Positions 36,187-45,273 are shown, counted from the first letter of the stretch. The stretch: 55,907 nucleotides of DNA from an uncultured Emergencia sp. (GCA_904420065.1 CAJFTU010000051.1:1-55907); one strand, 5' to 3'. Notes: generated by a model not told the origin, from the letters alone. Numbers and translations are program-made.

Positions 36187-36859
36187 TCTTTGCTTCTCCG
36201 ATTTTATAGCCGATTCCTCTCACCGTTTCTATCAGCTTTCCGCAGCTGCCCAGCTTCTGCCGCAGCGAGCGTATGTGGACGTCTACCGTCCTGCTTTCGC
36301 CGTCGAAAGCGTATCCCCATATTTTGGTCAGCAGCTGATCCCGAGTAAAAACAATTCCCTGATTCTCCACAAGCAGGGTCAGCATTTCGAACTCTTTCAG
36401 GGTCAGCGTAACCTCCTCTCCGTCTGCTTTGACGATATGCTTGGACGGGGAAAGATATAGATTTCCAATGCTGTAATCTCTCTCCGTATCGACTACGTCC
36501 GCTCTGCGCAGAAGGGCTCTTACCCTGGCGATCAGCTCCATCATGCCGAAAGGTTTTGGCATGTAGTCATCGGCGCCGTAATCCAGCCCGATTACCTTGT
36601 CGTATTCCGTACCCTTCGCCGTCAGCATCATGATCGGCACCTTTTTGGTCTGACTCATCGATCTGAGCTTTTTCAATATCTGCAATCCGTCTTCTTCCGG
36701 CAGCATGATGTCCAGCAGAATCAACGCCGGTACTTCCGTCTTAAGCGCTTCCCAGAACAGAGAAGGCTTTTCAAATCCTTTTGCCTCGTAGCCGGCGTTG
36801 TTCAGCGTATACAGCACCAGCTCCCGTATGCTGTTATCATCTTCAACAAAATAAATCAT
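36176..36859 (-). CDS. phoP: OmpR-family response regulator, PhoP/PhoB-like
   Basis: A 227-residue regulator. Receiver domain residues 1-120 with VEDD at 4-7, phospho-Asp in LILLDIMLPEEDGL near 53, and KPFGMMEL near 103; winged helix residues 130-222 ending TVRGIGYKIG. GGAGG stands 7 nt before the ATG. It is first in the phoP-phoR-Na/Pi unit. A direct repeat that matches the Gram-positive PHO box lies upstream, so autoregulation is likely. Confidence 0.92.
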   Translation of the reverse strand: MIYFVEDDNSIRELVLYTLNNAGYEAKGFEKPSLFWEALKTEVPALILLDIMLPEEDGLQILKKLRSMSQTKKVPIMMLTAKGTEYDKVIGLDYGADDYMPKPFGMMELIARVRALLRRADVVDTERDYSIGNLYLSPSKHIVKADGEEVTLTLKEFEMLTLLVENQGIVFTRDQLLTKIWGYAFDGESRTVDVHIRSLRQKLGSCGKLIETVRGIGYKIGEAKNEK

Positions 36860-36925
36860 TCTTGTTCCTCCATTTACCTATTACTATAGTTTACTATAGC
36901 GTCACTGCAAATTCCACAAACAAAA

Positions 36926-36942
36926 TGTAAAATCTCCGTAAA
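36926..36942 (-). promoter_or_regulatory. PHO-box-like direct repeat before phoP
   Basis: Minus strand TTTACG-N5-TTTACA (36937-36942 and 36926-36931), one mismatch to the Bacillus PhoP site TT(A/C/T)ACA-N5-TT(A/C/T)ACA. A twice repeated CTATAGTAA downstream (about 36881-36900) supplies -10 candidates TATAGT without a good -35, fitting activator dependence. Confidence 0.5.
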
Positions 36943-37041
36943 CTTTTAAAATTCAGCCAAATTCCGCCGCCGGGTACCGCCGGCTCGCCTTTCCATCCGT
37001 CTCCGCCGGCCGCCGATCCTTCGGCGCGGTTGAAATCTTAT

Positions 37042-37070
37042 GCATATCGGGTATTTGGGCCGCATATATT
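37042..37070 (+). promoter_or_regulatory. SigE-like promoter of spoIIID
   Basis: GCATATC (37042-37048), 14-nt spacer, CATATATT (37063-37070), close to the mother-cell SigE pattern (ATATT-N13/14-CATACANT). A normal housekeeping -35 is absent. Confidence 0.55.
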
Positions 37071-37104
37071 GGTCTTAACTTGAGTTTAAGGAGCGGTGTT
37101 TAAT

Positions 37105-37365
37105 ATGAAGGATTACATAGAAGAGAGAGTACTTGCGCTGGCTGAATATATCATTTCAACCAACTCCACTGTCCGTGCCGCTGCAAAGAAATTCAAGGTC
37201 AGCAAGAGTACGGTGCACAAAGACGTCACGGAAAGACTGCAGGAAATTAGTCCTTCTCTTGCCGCACAGGTAAAGGCAGTACTTGATGTCAATAAAGCCG
37301 AAAGACACATTCGAGGCGGTCTCGCTACCAGAGAAAAATATACACATAAAAAAGAAGAAGAGTAA
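37105..37365 (+). CDS. spoIIID: Sporulation transcription factor SpoIIID
   Basis: An 86-residue DNA-binding protein of the mother cell that adjusts SigE-dependent genes during endospore formation. The whole protein aligns by eye to Bacillus SpoIIID: helix-turn-helix TVRAAAKKFKVSKSTVHKDV at about residues 21-40, then ERLQEISPSLA and HIRGGLATREKY. The ATG at 37105 matches the usual N-terminus (MKDYIEER); AAGGAG lies 11 nt upstream, and an in-frame GTG three codons earlier is too close to it. Its presence shows that the host lineage makes endospores. Confidence 0.96.
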   Translation: MKDYIEERVLALAEYIISTNSTVRAAAKKFKVSKSTVHKDVTERLQEISPSLAAQVKAVLDVNKAERHIRGGLATREKYTHKKEEE

Positions 37366-37393
37366 TACAAAGATGTATTCTGTAACATCTAAG

Positions 37394-37448
37394 AGAACAG
37401 GGCTGCTTTGCAATATCGGATTTCCCTCAGGCAAAGCAGCCCTGTTCT
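37394..37448. terminator. Long perfect hairpin between spoIIID and pyrG
   Basis: An 18-bp perfect stem, AGAACAGGGCTGCTTTGC (37394-37411) with its complement (37431-37448), loop 19 nt. It lies between convergent genes and most likely ends both, although the T-tracts on both sides are poor. Confidence 0.65.
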
Positions 37449-37454
37449 GTCCTT

Positions 37455-39059
37455 TTACCGCTGCTCGTTGTTCGCGCAGGCGCCGATAAACTGACGGAAC
37501 AGAGGATGGGCGCAGTTCGGCCTGGACTTAAACTCCGGATGGTACTGCACCGCCACAAAGAAACGCTTATCCGCAAGCTCCACCGCTTCTACCAGACGTC
37601 CGTCAGGCGAAGTCCCGGATATCGTCATACCTGCAGACTCAAACCGCTCCCTGTAGGCATTGCTGAACTCGTATCTGTGCCGGTGACGCTCGCTGATCTT
37701 CAGTGTCCCGTAAGCCTTCTCCAATACGGTTCCCTCTTTGATGCTGCAGGGATATGCACCCAGCCGCATGGTTCCTCCCTTGGGGATGTTCCCCTGCTGA
37801 TCGGGCATCAGATCGATGACGTTATTGCCGCCTTCCGGAGTAAACTCGCCGGAATTGGCATCGGCCAGACCGAGAACATTTCGGGCAAATTCAATGACCG
37901 CTGTCTGCATGCCGAGGCAGATTCCCAGATACGGTACGTTTCGCTCTCTGGCATACCGGGCCGCCTCAATCTTGCCTTCTATTCCCCGGTCGCCAAAACC
38001 TCCAGGCACCAGAATGCCATCTACGCCGGAAAACAGGGTCTCCGCAGCCTCCTTGGTCACATCTTCGGCTTCGATCCACCTGATATGGACGCGGACATCA
38101 TTTTCATATCCTCCGTGACGAAGCGCTTCCACCACGGACAGATAGGCGTCGTGCAGCTTCACATATTTTCCCACAAGACCAATGGTTACATCTCCGCTCC
38201 GCTCTTCTATCCGCCGAAGCATCCTGTTCCATTCTCCCATTTCGCACGGACCGGCATTGATGCCCAGTTCTCTGCAGACGATCCAGCTGAGATTTGCTTT
38301 CTCCAGCATCACCGGGGCCTGATACAGTTCAGGAAGGGTGATATTCTCAATGACGCAGTCCTTTTTCACGTTGCAGAACAGCGCGATTTTGTCGACGATG
38401 TCCTGGTCCACCGGTTCATCTACCCGCATTACGATGATATCCGGTGAAATGCCCAGTGCCCGAAGCTCCTTGACAGAATGCTGAGTAGGCTTTGATTTGT
38501 GTTCACCGGAACTCTTGATGTACGGCACCAGGGTAACGTGGATGAACAGGCAGTTTTCTTTCCCCACTTCCAGAGAAACCTGACGAATAGCTTCAAGAAA
38601 AGGCTGACTCTCTATATCTCCGACCGTTCCTCCGATTTCGGTAATGATCACATCGGCATCAGAACTCTTGCCCACGTTGTAGATGAAAGACTTGATTTCG
38701 TTGGTTATGTGAGGAATGACCTGAACGGTACTTCCCAGGTATTCCCCATTTCGCTCCTTGTTCAGTACGTTCCAGTAAACTTTCCCCGTGGTCAGATTGC
38801 TGAACCGATTCAGGTTTTCGTCGATAAAACGTTCGTAGTGTCCCAGATCGAGATCGGTTTCCGCTCCGTCTTCAGTGACAAAAACTTCCCCGTGCTGATA
38901 AGGGCTCATGGTTCCCGGATCGATGTTGATGTACGGATCCAGTTTCTGTGCTGCCACCTTCAGCCCTCTGCATTTCAGAAGTCTGCCTAAAGACGCTGCA
39001 GTAATTCCTTTTCCCAGACCGGAGACTACGCCGCCTGTAACAAAGATATACTTTTTCAT
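37455..39059 (-). CDS. pyrG: CTP synthase
   Basis: A 534-residue enzyme making CTP from UTP, ATP and glutamine ammonia. The synthetase domain starts [18 protein letters not shown] and holds [11 protein letters not shown] near 140-150; the glutamine amidotransferase domain (about 290-534) has its nucleophile in GICLGMQ near 380 and the His/Glu pair in VQYHPEF near 514. Start: ATG at 39057-39059 with GGAGGAGG ahead; the open frame extends upstream but runs through the leader hairpin. A leader terminator suggests pyrimidine-dependent attenuation, as in Bacillus pyrG. Confidence 0.97.
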   Translation of the reverse strand: MKKYIFVTGGVVSGLGKGITAASLGRLLKCRGLKVAAQKLDPYINIDPGTMSPYQHGEVFVTEDGAETDLDLGHYERFIDENLNRFSNLTTGKVYWNVLNKERNGEYLGSTVQVIPHITNEIKSFIYNVGKSSDADVIITEIGGTVGDIESQPFLEAIRQVSLEVGKENCLFIHVTLVPYIKSSGEHKSKPTQHSVKELRALGISPDIIVMRVDEPVDQDIVDKIALFCNVKKDCVIENITLPELYQAPVMLEKANLSWIVCRELGINAGPCEMGEWNRMLRRIEERSGDVTIGLVGKYVKLHDAYLSVVEALRHGGYENDVRVHIRWIEAEDVTKEAAETLFSGVDGILVPGGFGDRGIEGKIEAARYARERNVPYLGICLGMQTAVIEFARNVLGLADANSGEFTPEGGNNVIDLMPDQQGNIPKGGTMRLGAYPCSIKEGTVLEKAYGTLKISERHRHRYEFSNAYRERFESAGMTISGTSPDGRLVEAVELADKRFFVAVQYHPEFKSRPNCAHPLFRQFIGACANNEQR

Positions 39060-39114
39060 GCCTGTCCTCCTCCATTTTGTATGATTTTTCCGTAAGGGAT
39101 AAATGCCAAAAACG

Positions 39115-39189
39115 AAAAAAAATAAGGAAACGGCGTTTTCAGTGAGTAGGATACATAAGATCCCGATACTCGCCATCTTCTCCTTATTT
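39115..39189 (-). terminator. Leader terminator (attenuator) of pyrG
   Basis: Minus strand: AAATAAGGA (39189-39181) pairs with TCCTTATTT (39128-39120), with inner pairs GGCG/CGCC, AGTA/TACT and GGAT/ATCC, followed by eight T (39122-39115). It sits about 50 nt upstream of the pyrG start, in a leader of about 165 nt. Confidence 0.65.
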
Positions 39190-39229
39190 CTATTCTTCCT
39201 TGCGCAATTTTTAATAATACTACGCAGAT

Positions 39230-39235
39230 ATTATA
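39230..39235 (-). promoter_or_regulatory. -10 element of pyrG
   Basis: TATAAT on the minus strand with a weak -35 (TGGATT, 17-nt spacer). The expected start region reads ATCTGCG, without the GGG run used by Bacillus pyrG for reiterative initiation. Confidence 0.5.
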
Positions 39236-39327
39236 CCCTCTTTCTCCGCAAAAATCCACTGTTTTTTCTCATGATCCGATTTTAATCTTCACAGCACATT
39301 TCCGTCCTTCGCTCTCTTCTTTATCAA

Positions 39328-39356
39328 TTGAATTTACTCTGAAAATAAACTATAAT
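39328..39356 (+). promoter_or_regulatory. Threonine aldolase gene promoter
   Basis: TTGAAT (39328-39333), 17-nt spacer, TATAAT (39351-39356). Confidence 0.75.
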
Positions 39357-39390
39357 ATAAATATTCTCATAGATTTTCGAGGAGGAAGAC

Positions 39391-40419
39391 ATGATTTACT
39401 TTAGAAGCGATTACAGCCAGGGCGCCCATCCCCATATTCTGGACGCACTGATCAGAACCAACGAAGAGCACACTGACGGCTATGCTCTCGACCCGCACAG
39501 TGAACACGCTGCGCAGATGATCAAAGATATGATCGGCAGACAGGACTGTGAGGTTTACATGATGGTCGGCGGAACACCGGCTAACGTGATCACCATCGCA
39601 TCTGCACTGAAGCCGTTCGAAGCCGTAGTTGCCTTAAAATCCGGTCACATCTACCTGCACGAATGCGGAGGCGTGGAGGCTTCCGGTCACAGAGTCCTCA
39701 CTGTCGACGGAAAGGACGGCAAACTGACTCCGGAATCCATCGAGCAGGCCTGGGGCGAATTTGAGGACGACCACACCGTAATTCCCAAGATGGCTTACAT
39801 CTCCAACAGCACAGAAAGCGGTACGATCTACACAAAAGCCGAACTGGAAGCCCTGAGCCGCGCCTGCAAGGAAAGGAATATGTATCTCTACATGGACGGA
39901 GCCCGTCTCGGTGCAGCGCTCACCTGTGAAGACAACGACATGACGATCCGGGATATCGCCCGGCTGGTTGACGCGTTCTATATCGGCGGAACCAAAAACG
40001 GCACTCTGCTCGGCGAAGCAGTCGTCGTATTCGACGATTACATCAACGACCACTACAGATGGATGATCAAGCAGAACTGCGGCATGTTGGCTAAAGGCCG
40101 CCTGATTGGCGTCCAGTTCGAAGCGCTTCTTGAAGGCGGAGAAGACAGCCTCTTCTACCAGATCGCCAGACACGAAAACGCTATGGCCAGGATGCTCCGC
40201 GAAGGCATCGCCGAAGCCGGATACTCCTTTGACGGCAGCTCAAAGACAAACCAGATCTTCCCAATTTTCCCTGAACCTCTGGTCAGAGATCTGGAAAAGG
40301 ATTTCTTCTTCTACGATTGGGCTCCTTATAAAGACGGACAGCGCGTGGTACGTCTGGTCACTTCCTGGGGAACCACGGAAGAAGACGTTCAGGCGTTCCT
40401 GAAAGCCCTGAAAAAGTAG
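39391..40419 (+). CDS. Low-specificity threonine aldolase family protein
   Basis: A 342-residue fold-type I PLP enzyme of the beta-eliminating lyase/threonine aldolase family, cleaving L-threonine (or allo-threonine) to glycine and acetaldehyde. N-terminal FRSDYSQGAHPHIL replaces the common FRSDT block. Cofactor residues: the Asp in YLYMDGARLGAAL near 170 and the lysine in IGGTKNGTLLGEAV near 206. GAGGAGG precedes the ATG. The gene stands alone between its promoter and terminator. Related enzymes act on other beta-hydroxy amino acids, so the exact substrate is open. Confidence 0.88.
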   Translation: MIYFRSDYSQGAHPHILDALIRTNEEHTDGYALDPHSEHAAQMIKDMIGRQDCEVYMMVGGTPANVITIASALKPFEAVVALKSGHIYLHECGGVEASGHRVLTVDGKDGKLTPESIEQAWGEFEDDHTVIPKMAYISNSTESGTIYTKAELEALSRACKERNMYLYMDGARLGAALTCEDNDMTIRDIARLVDAFYIGGTKNGTLLGEAVVVFDDYINDHYRWMIKQNCGMLAKGRLIGVQFEALLEGGEDSLFYQIARHENAMARMLREGIAEAGYSFDGSSKTNQIFPIFPEPLVRDLEKDFFFYDWAPYKDGQRVVRLVTSWGTTEEDVQAFLKALKK

Positions 40420-40447
40420 AAGGTAAGAACACCTGTCTCCTCACATC

Positions 40448-40474
40448 AAAAGAAGCCTTCGGGCTTCTTTTTTT
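40448..40474 (+). terminator. Terminator after threonine aldolase gene
   Basis: AGAAGCC (40451-40457), TTCG loop, GGCTTCT (40462-40468), followed by a T-run. Confidence 0.9.
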
Positions 40475-40548
40475 CTAAAACAGACAGAAAACTGTCGCTG
40501 TGATTCGACAAGGAATCATCAACTCTGCTGAGCATTGAAACAAACGAT

Positions 40549-40584
40549 TTTACATCTATATTTCCCCGCTTTATACTTATAAAG
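40549..40584 (+). promoter_or_regulatory. Promoter of D-cysteine operon with dyad on the -10
   Basis: TTTACA (40549-40554), 17-nt spacer, TATACT (40572-40577). The -10 lies inside the dyad CTTTATA-CT-TATAAAG (40569-40584), a good repressor position. Confidence 0.55.
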
Positions 40585-40628
40585 AAAATATTATTCCTTG
40601 ATTCATATACAAGCGATACCACTATTTA

Positions 40629-40646
40629 TTAATTATCTATAATTAA
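40629..40646. promoter_or_regulatory. Second dyad, next to the ribosome site
   Basis: TTAATTAT (40629-40636), CT, ATAATTAA (40639-40646): perfect 8-bp arms, running into the AAAGGAG ribosome site (40645-40651). Either a second operator or a small hairpin that masks translation start. Confidence 0.4.
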
Positions 40647-40657
40647 AGGAGAATTTA

Positions 40658-41752
40658 TTGATATCCCAAACTGTTTATATGCCTAAGAGAGTCGGTTTTA
40701 TTTCCTCTCCCACGCCTCTGTACCGTCTCAGCGGAGTCAGTGCGGACTTTGGCTGTGATATATTCGTTAAGCGTGATGATTTAGCAGGAATCGGGTTTGG
40801 TGGAAATAAACTTCGCAAGTTAGACTACCTCATAGCCGATGCCCTAAAAAAAGGCTGCTCCGCCATCGTCACCAACGGTTCACTACAGACTAACCACGGT
40901 ATGTTAACTGCACTGTGCGCTACAAAAGCCGGACTTCGCTGTCTCCTCTTTCTGCTCATCGAAGATGCCGGTAAGAAGACACTCAGCGGAAATCTGCTGT
41001 TAGACGATTACATCGGCTGCGATATAGAATTGGTTGATGTATCCGACATCATGGCTTCAAAAAGGTCCGTAGAAGAAAAAGACCTTCTATGCGAAGCACG
41101 CCTGCGCCTGAGAAAAGAAGAAGTCCTTCCACACTACCTAAATAAGTACGAAACGCAAAGGGATGCGCTTTACGAAATCCCTTCCGCCGGAAGCACTCCG
41201 ACAGGCATCATGGGTTATTTCAGCTGTATGCGGGAGATTTCCGACCAGACAGAAAGCCCCTTCGACTACATCTTCTGTGGAAACGGGTCGGGAGGTACAT
41301 ACGCAGGTCTGTGGTTAGGCAGCAAATTTCTTCAAACCGGCAGCAGAATCATCGGCGTAAATATAGAAGAAATGAATCCGAAAAAACCGGCTTTCATCGC
41401 CAATCTGATCAACTCCGCGGCTGAAAATCTGGGCCTTTCAGTTAAAGCTCAACCTGAAGACTTTTGTTTTCTGACGAACAGCGTCAATCTGGGTTACGGC
41501 ATTCCCGATGACGATACCATGTCCGTAATTGAATACATAGCAAGGAAAGAAGGCTTCTTTCTTGACCCGGTTTATTCCGCAAAAGTATTCAACGGCGCGC
41601 TGAAATTTATCCGACAAAACCGGCTGCCGCGAAACAGTCGTATTTTGCTCCTGCACTCCGGAGGTCTTCCGGGTATATTCAATGCAAACATGATCGAATA
41701 CAGAAATCAACGGTCAGGAATACTGGATAGGTGGAATCATGCTGCAGATTAA
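40658..41752 (+). CDS. D-cysteine desulfhydrase / ACC-deaminase family PLP enzyme
   Basis: A 364-residue fold-type II PLP enzyme. The PLP lysine is in [11 protein letters not shown] (about residues 48-58), followed by [10 protein letters not shown], and the glycine-rich phosphate loop [11 protein letters not shown] is near 208-218. E. coli DcyD of this family breaks D-cysteine into pyruvate, sulfide and ammonia. Start: TTG at 40658 with AAAGGAG six nt ahead; an ATG seven codons inside lacks a site. It overlaps the ABC ATPase gene by 14 nt. In E. coli dcyD also sits with the cystine importer genes, supporting D-cysteine/cystine use here, although opine or ACC-like substrates cannot be ruled out. 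Confidence 0.87.
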   Translation: MISQTVYMPKRVGFISSPTPLYRLSGVSADFGCDIFVKRDDLAGIGFGGNKLRKLDYLIADALKKGCSAIVTNGSLQTNHGMLTALCATKAGLRCLLFLLIEDAGKKTLSGNLLLDDYIGCDIELVDVSDIMASKRSVEEKDLLCEARLRLRKEEVLPHYLNKYETQRDALYEIPSAGSTPTGIMGYFSCMREISDQTESPFDYIFCGNGSGGTYAGLWLGSKFLQTGSRIIGVNIEEMNPKKPAFIANLINSAAENLGLSVKAQPEDFCFLTNSVNLGYGIPDDDTMSVIEYIARKEGFFLDPVYSAKVFNGALKFIRQNRLPRNSRILLLHSGGLPGIFNANMIEYRNQRSGILDRWNHAAD

Positions 41753-42482
41753 AGATATCTATAAATCGTTTAAAGATCTGGACGTGCTCAAAGGTATAAG
41801 TTTTGAGGTCTGTGAAGGTGAGATCGTGACAGTCATCGGGCCATCTGGTTCGGGCAAATCCACCCTGCTCAGGTGTATCAATTACCTTGAAGAACCTCAG
41901 TCGGGGAAGATCTGTTTCGACGGGGAAGAATTTGAGTACGGCAGCCTGGGCAAAAAGGAAATCTGGAATCTTCGCCAGAAAAGCTCTATGGTTTTCCAAA
42001 ACTACAATCTCTTTCAACACAGAACCGTGTTGGAAAATGTTGCGGATCCTCTTGTACACGTAAAGAAAATGGAAAGAAAACAGGCAGAGCAGACGGCTAT
42101 GGACCTGTTGAATAAAGTAGGTCTTTCGGAAAAGGCCCTCTCATATCCGCGCAAGCTCTCCGGGGGACAGCAGCAGCGGGTTGGGATCGCCCGGGCTATG
42201 GCCACAAAACCAAGGGTGATCCTCTTTGACGAGCCTACTTCATCTTTGGATCCGGAGCTGGTTAAAGAAGTCCTCTACGTTATTAAGGAACTGGCCGACC
42301 AGAAGCAGACCATGATCATCGTAACTCACGAAATGCACTTTGCCAGGCTGATCTCCGACAAAGTCCTTTTTCTCGACGACGGAAAAATTGCGGAGGAAGG
42401 CACTGCGGAGGAAATCTTCGATCACCCGGAGAGTCCCCGTCTGAAAAACTTTTTAGAGGTTATCAATTTAGATAAATTTTAA
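41739..42482 (+). CDS. Polar amino-acid ABC transporter, ATP-binding protein
   Basis: A 247-residue ATPase of the GlnQ/TcyC group. Walker [10 protein letters not shown] at about residues 32-40, Q-loop VFQNYNLF near 88, signature [15 protein letters not shown] near 143-157, Walker [15 protein letters not shown] next, and the switch His in VTHEMHFAR near 203. Start overlaps the desulfhydrase gene; a modest GGTGG site precedes it. Drives import together with the next two gene products. Confidence 0.95.
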   Translation: MLQIKDIYKSFKDLDVLKGISFEVCEGEIVTVIGPSGSGKSTLLRCINYLEEPQSGKICFDGEEFEYGSLGKKEIWNLRQKSSMVFQNYNLFQHRTVLENVADPLVHVKKMERKQAEQTAMDLLNKVGLSEKALSYPRKLSGGQQQRVGIARAMATKPRVILFDEPTSSLDPELVKEVLYVIKELADQKQTMIIVTHEMHFARLISDKVLFLDDGKIAEEGTAEEIFDHPESPRLKNFLEVINLDKF

Positions 42483-42499
42483 TAGTAGGAGAAAGAACT

Positions 42500-43303
42500 A
42501 TGAAAAAGAAATTTTTAATTCTAATGCTGTCTATCTGCACGGTATTTGCACTGGCCGCCTGCGGAGGAAACGGAGAAGAAGCGACTGCCCCTGAAGAAAC
42601 GGAAAAATCCGCTCTGACTGCCGGAACAGAAGGCACCATGTTTCCCTGGACCTATACAGAGGATGACCAGATCGTAGGATTTGAAGCGGATATCATCGCG
42701 GAAATCAGCGAAAGAACAGGCCGTGAAATTACCATGGAAGCAATCGAGTGGAGCGGTCTTTTCGGCAGCCTCGATGCTGGCCGCATAGATACAGTAGCCA
42801 ATATTGTCACCATCAATGATGAAAGAAGGGAAAAGTACGTTTTTACTGAGCCATACGTTTACAACGCCATGGTGCTGGCCACAAAGAGCGATTCGGACAT
42901 CGAATCCATGGATGATATTGACGGCAGGACCATTGTCGTCGAAGCCGGATCCTCCGACGAGCAGGTAGTCGACCAGTTGGAAAAAGAGATGGGAATTAAG
43001 CTGGAGAGAGTGTATTACGAAGGAATCTCCATCAACGATGTGGTAAACGGCAGAGTCGATCTGTGGATCGGCAGCCGCGCTTCACTGAATGTAAACATCG
43101 AAGAGGGCTACGACCTGAGAATTGTCGGTGAAACCGGGCAGTATCAGGAATACGGATATCCGTTCCTGAAAACTGACGAAGGCGAATCGCTCTGTAAAGA
43201 GTTCGATCAGGTTCTTGAAGAAATGAGAGAAGATGGAACTCTTTCAGAAATCTCGATGAAATGGTTCGATATTGATATTACTCAAAAACCGGAGGCAGAA
43301 TAA
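42500..43303 (+). CDS. Amino-acid ABC transporter, substrate-binding lipoprotein
   Basis: A 267-residue solute-binding protein of family 3 (FliY/TcyJ-like). A signal peptide with lipobox FALAAC places the lipid on Cys21, anchoring it outside the membrane. An acidic linker (GEEATAPEETEKS) leads to two lobes; the segment ITINDERREKYVFTEPY is typical of the family. AGGAG precedes the ATG. Ligand is not given by sequence; the operon partner suggests cystine or D-cysteine. Confidence 0.93.
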   Translation: MKKKFLILMLSICTVFALAACGGNGEEATAPEETEKSALTAGTEGTMFPWTYTEDDQIVGFEADIIAEISERTGREITMEAIEWSGLFGSLDAGRIDTVANIVTINDERREKYVFTEPYVYNAMVLATKSDSDIESMDDIDGRTIVVEAGSSDEQVVDQLEKEMGIKLERVYYEGISINDVVNGRVDLWIGSRASLNVNIEEGYDLRIVGETGQYQEYGYPFLKTDEGESLCKEFDQVLEEMREDGTLSEISMKWFDIDITQKPEAE

Positions 43304-43327
43304 TTCAAAGGAGGGAGAAAGACCGAC

Positions 43328-43996
43328 ATGGGAATAGAATTTGAAGCCGTTCAAAAGGTAATCTGGTCTATGGTCAAAGCTCTTCCCACGACGATATCAC
43401 TGTCGCTGTTGGTACTGTTCTTTTCCATGATCATTGCAGTCATCTTCGCCCTCTGCGAATACCTCAACATAAAAAAGACTCTGGGCTTCATCCGGATATA
43501 CACCTCTTTTTTCAGAGGCACACCTCTTGTCGCCCAACTGTTCTTTTTCTATTTCGGCCTTCCGGCTATTTTTCCGGCGTTCACTGCAGTAACAGGCTTT
43601 ACTTCCGCGGTAATCACTATGAGTCTGAATAACTCCGCCTATATGAAGGAAGCGCTCCGCGGAGCGCTGATGTCTGTAGAAAAGGGACAGATTGAAGCGG
43701 GTCTTTCTCTTGGTTACACAGAAAAACAGGTTATTCGCTATATCGTATTACCGCAAGCCGGCCGTATTGCCATTCCGGCTCTGGCCAACAGCTTTATCGA
43801 TATCATCAAAGGATCAGCGATGGCCTTCACTGTAGGAGTAATCGAAATCACCGCAGCCGCTCAGCTTTATGCAGCCTCAACTTTCCGTTTTTTCGAAGGT
43901 TACTGCGGTCTGATTTTTATGTATTGGCTGCTCGTCGTCATACTGGAAAAGGTTTTGCGGCTGATCGAAAAGCGGCTGAATCGAAGCTTTGAGTAA
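43328..43996 (+). CDS. Amino-acid ABC transporter, permease
   Basis: A 222-residue permease of the HisMQ/TcyB type with about five helices. The family start is visible (GLxxT-like LPTTISLSLLVLFF near 20), then RGTPLVAQLFFFYFGLP near 60-76, and the ATPase-contact EAA loop EAGLSLGYTEKQVIRYIVLPQAGR near 120-143. AGGAGGGAG lies 10 nt before the ATG. Only one permease gene is present, so the channel is probably a homodimer. Last gene of the four-gene operon. Confidence 0.95.
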   Translation: MGIEFEAVQKVIWSMVKALPTTISLSLLVLFFSMIIAVIFALCEYLNIKKTLGFIRIYTSFFRGTPLVAQLFFFYFGLPAIFPAFTAVTGFTSAVITMSLNNSAYMKEALRGALMSVEKGQIEAGLSLGYTEKQVIRYIVLPQAGRIAIPALANSFIDIIKGSAMAFTVGVIEITAAAQLYAASTFRFFEGYCGLIFMYWLLVVILEKVLRLIEKRLNRSFE

Positions 43997-44067
43997 AGAC
44001 AAATCTGCTGTCTTTTGCAGCCTTTCAAAAGCTGTGTCCGGAAAGCTGTTTTATCCGCATAAAGATA

Positions 44068-44100
44068 GAAAAGGGAGATGTATATATGCATCTCCCTTTC
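44068..44100. terminator. Bidirectional terminator
   Basis: GAAAAGGGAGATG (44068-44080) pairs with CATCTCCCTTTC (44089-44100) around a short loop, between the ABC permease gene and the convergent reductase gene. Confidence 0.75.
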
Positions 44101-44130
44101 TGCTTGACTTTTTATTTGCAGATTTTTTTA

Positions 44131-45273
44131 TTAAAGCATCTCGATAAAGGCCGAGATACGTGTCTTCAGCTGTTCTGTATCCGCAGTCGAATAATCCGTT
44201 TCAATATACGTATACGGTATGTTCTTCTCCGCCGTGACGAAGCGTTTGACGCCGTAAGCTTCTACGTTATATGTGTGGCACGCCTGAAGAACCACTTCAA
44301 TTACGCCATCTATATTGTACTCGTCCACTATGCGGTTTAAAAGCTCGAATCTGTTCGGATTAGGCGACATACAGGAACATGCTGTCTGCAGATAACGATC
44401 CGCGATTGCTTCATAGATATCGCCGGCTTCCTCGTCGACCAGCCTGTCAATGGATTTCGCAGCGCTGCAGCATTCCATAGCCACAACATTGGCTCCGGCC
44501 TCCTCTATGCACAGAAAAAGCTTTTCCGCTACCCCGCCGATGGGGCTTCCTGTAATCAGAATTCTTGGTCTTTTAGGCATCCGCTCTTCTCTGGACAGTA
44601 CGGATTCGGTTATAGCCTCGATCTCCTCGATCATAGCCTCTTTATCAAAACGGAAGCTGGCGCCGTTTAAAATGTTGAAAGCTTCTTTTCCGCTCATCGG
44701 CGGAGGATCCAGCTTCATTGTCTCGTAAAAAGCTTTCAATGCCCTGCGCTCCCTGTTCTTTCGCCTTACCGCTTCCCGAAGCTTTTCTTCTGTGATCTCC
44801 ACCCCGAATCGTTCTTCCAGAACCTGCTTTAATTTGTACAGTTCCCTCTTCCACAGTTCCAGTCCGTTTTCACTCTGAGAGTTGGGCAGTTCCATAACGT
44901 GAACCGGTTTGATCTCGCTGAGATACTCGTACATCTTTTTCTTCCCGTCACAAGTGGTTTCTCCGATAACCAGATCAGAGAAATAGAAGTAAGGGCATTT
45001 ATCGGTCTTGGCAAAGCCGTAGCTCGCTTTAATCAGCGGACACAGATTTCTCGGCAGAACCTCCTCTGCGTCGGGAATCGTCTCCTCCGAAACAGAACAC
45101 AGACTGACGGTCACAGCTCCTATCGCCTCCGCAAATTCCTGGGGCAAATAGGTGCAAAATACGCCGACCATGGGAATGCCTTTCTTTTTCAATTCCATGG
45201 CGGTAATAAAGGAATTTTTCCTCTGTTCTCCGAAATCGTCGAAGACCTTCGGAAGTTCTTCAATCAGTTTCAT
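44131..45273 (-). CDS. Double-cubane-cluster reductase (YjiM-like, HgdB/BcrB family)
   Basis: A 380-residue protein of the 2-hydroxyacyl-CoA dehydratase component family, in the lone-subunit branch that includes E. coli YjiM and the clostridial double-cubane cluster protein. Conserved cysteines are C40 (FCTYLPQE), C78 (NLCPLIKASYG), C93, C108 (GETTCDGKKK), C268-C269, C299/C301 (ACSCMSPN) and C332 (QACHTYN), enough for an [8Fe-9S] site. In this group no CoA substrate has been shown; the protein takes low-potential electrons from the partner ATPase to reduce small molecules. It overlaps the activase gene by ATGA. A dehydratase role is less likely because no second subunit is present. Confidence 0.87.
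   Translation of the reverse strand: MKLIEELPKVFDDFGEQRKNSFITAMELKKKGIPMVGVFCTYLPQEFAEAIGAVTVSLCSVSEETIPDAEEVLPRNLCPLIKASYGFAKTDKCPYFYFSDLVIGETTCDGKKKMYEYLSEIKPVHVMELPNSQSENGLELWKRELYKLKQVLEERFGVEITEEKLREAVRRKNRERRALKAFYETMKLDPPPMSGKEAFNILNGASFRFDKEAMIEEIEAITESVLSREERMPKRPRILITGSPIGGVAEKLFLCIEEAGANVVAMECCSAAKSIDRLVDEEAGDIYEAIADRYLQTACSCMSPNPNRFELLNRIVDEYNIDGVIEVVLQACHTYNVEAYGVKRFVTAEKNIPYTYIETDYSTADTEQLKTRISAFIEML

Noticed and set aside
40638-40643. TATAAT as -10 for the D-cysteine desulfhydrase gene
   Set aside because: It is so near the ribosome site that transcription would start inside or after it; the TTTACA-N17-TATACT pair at 40549-40577 is better.
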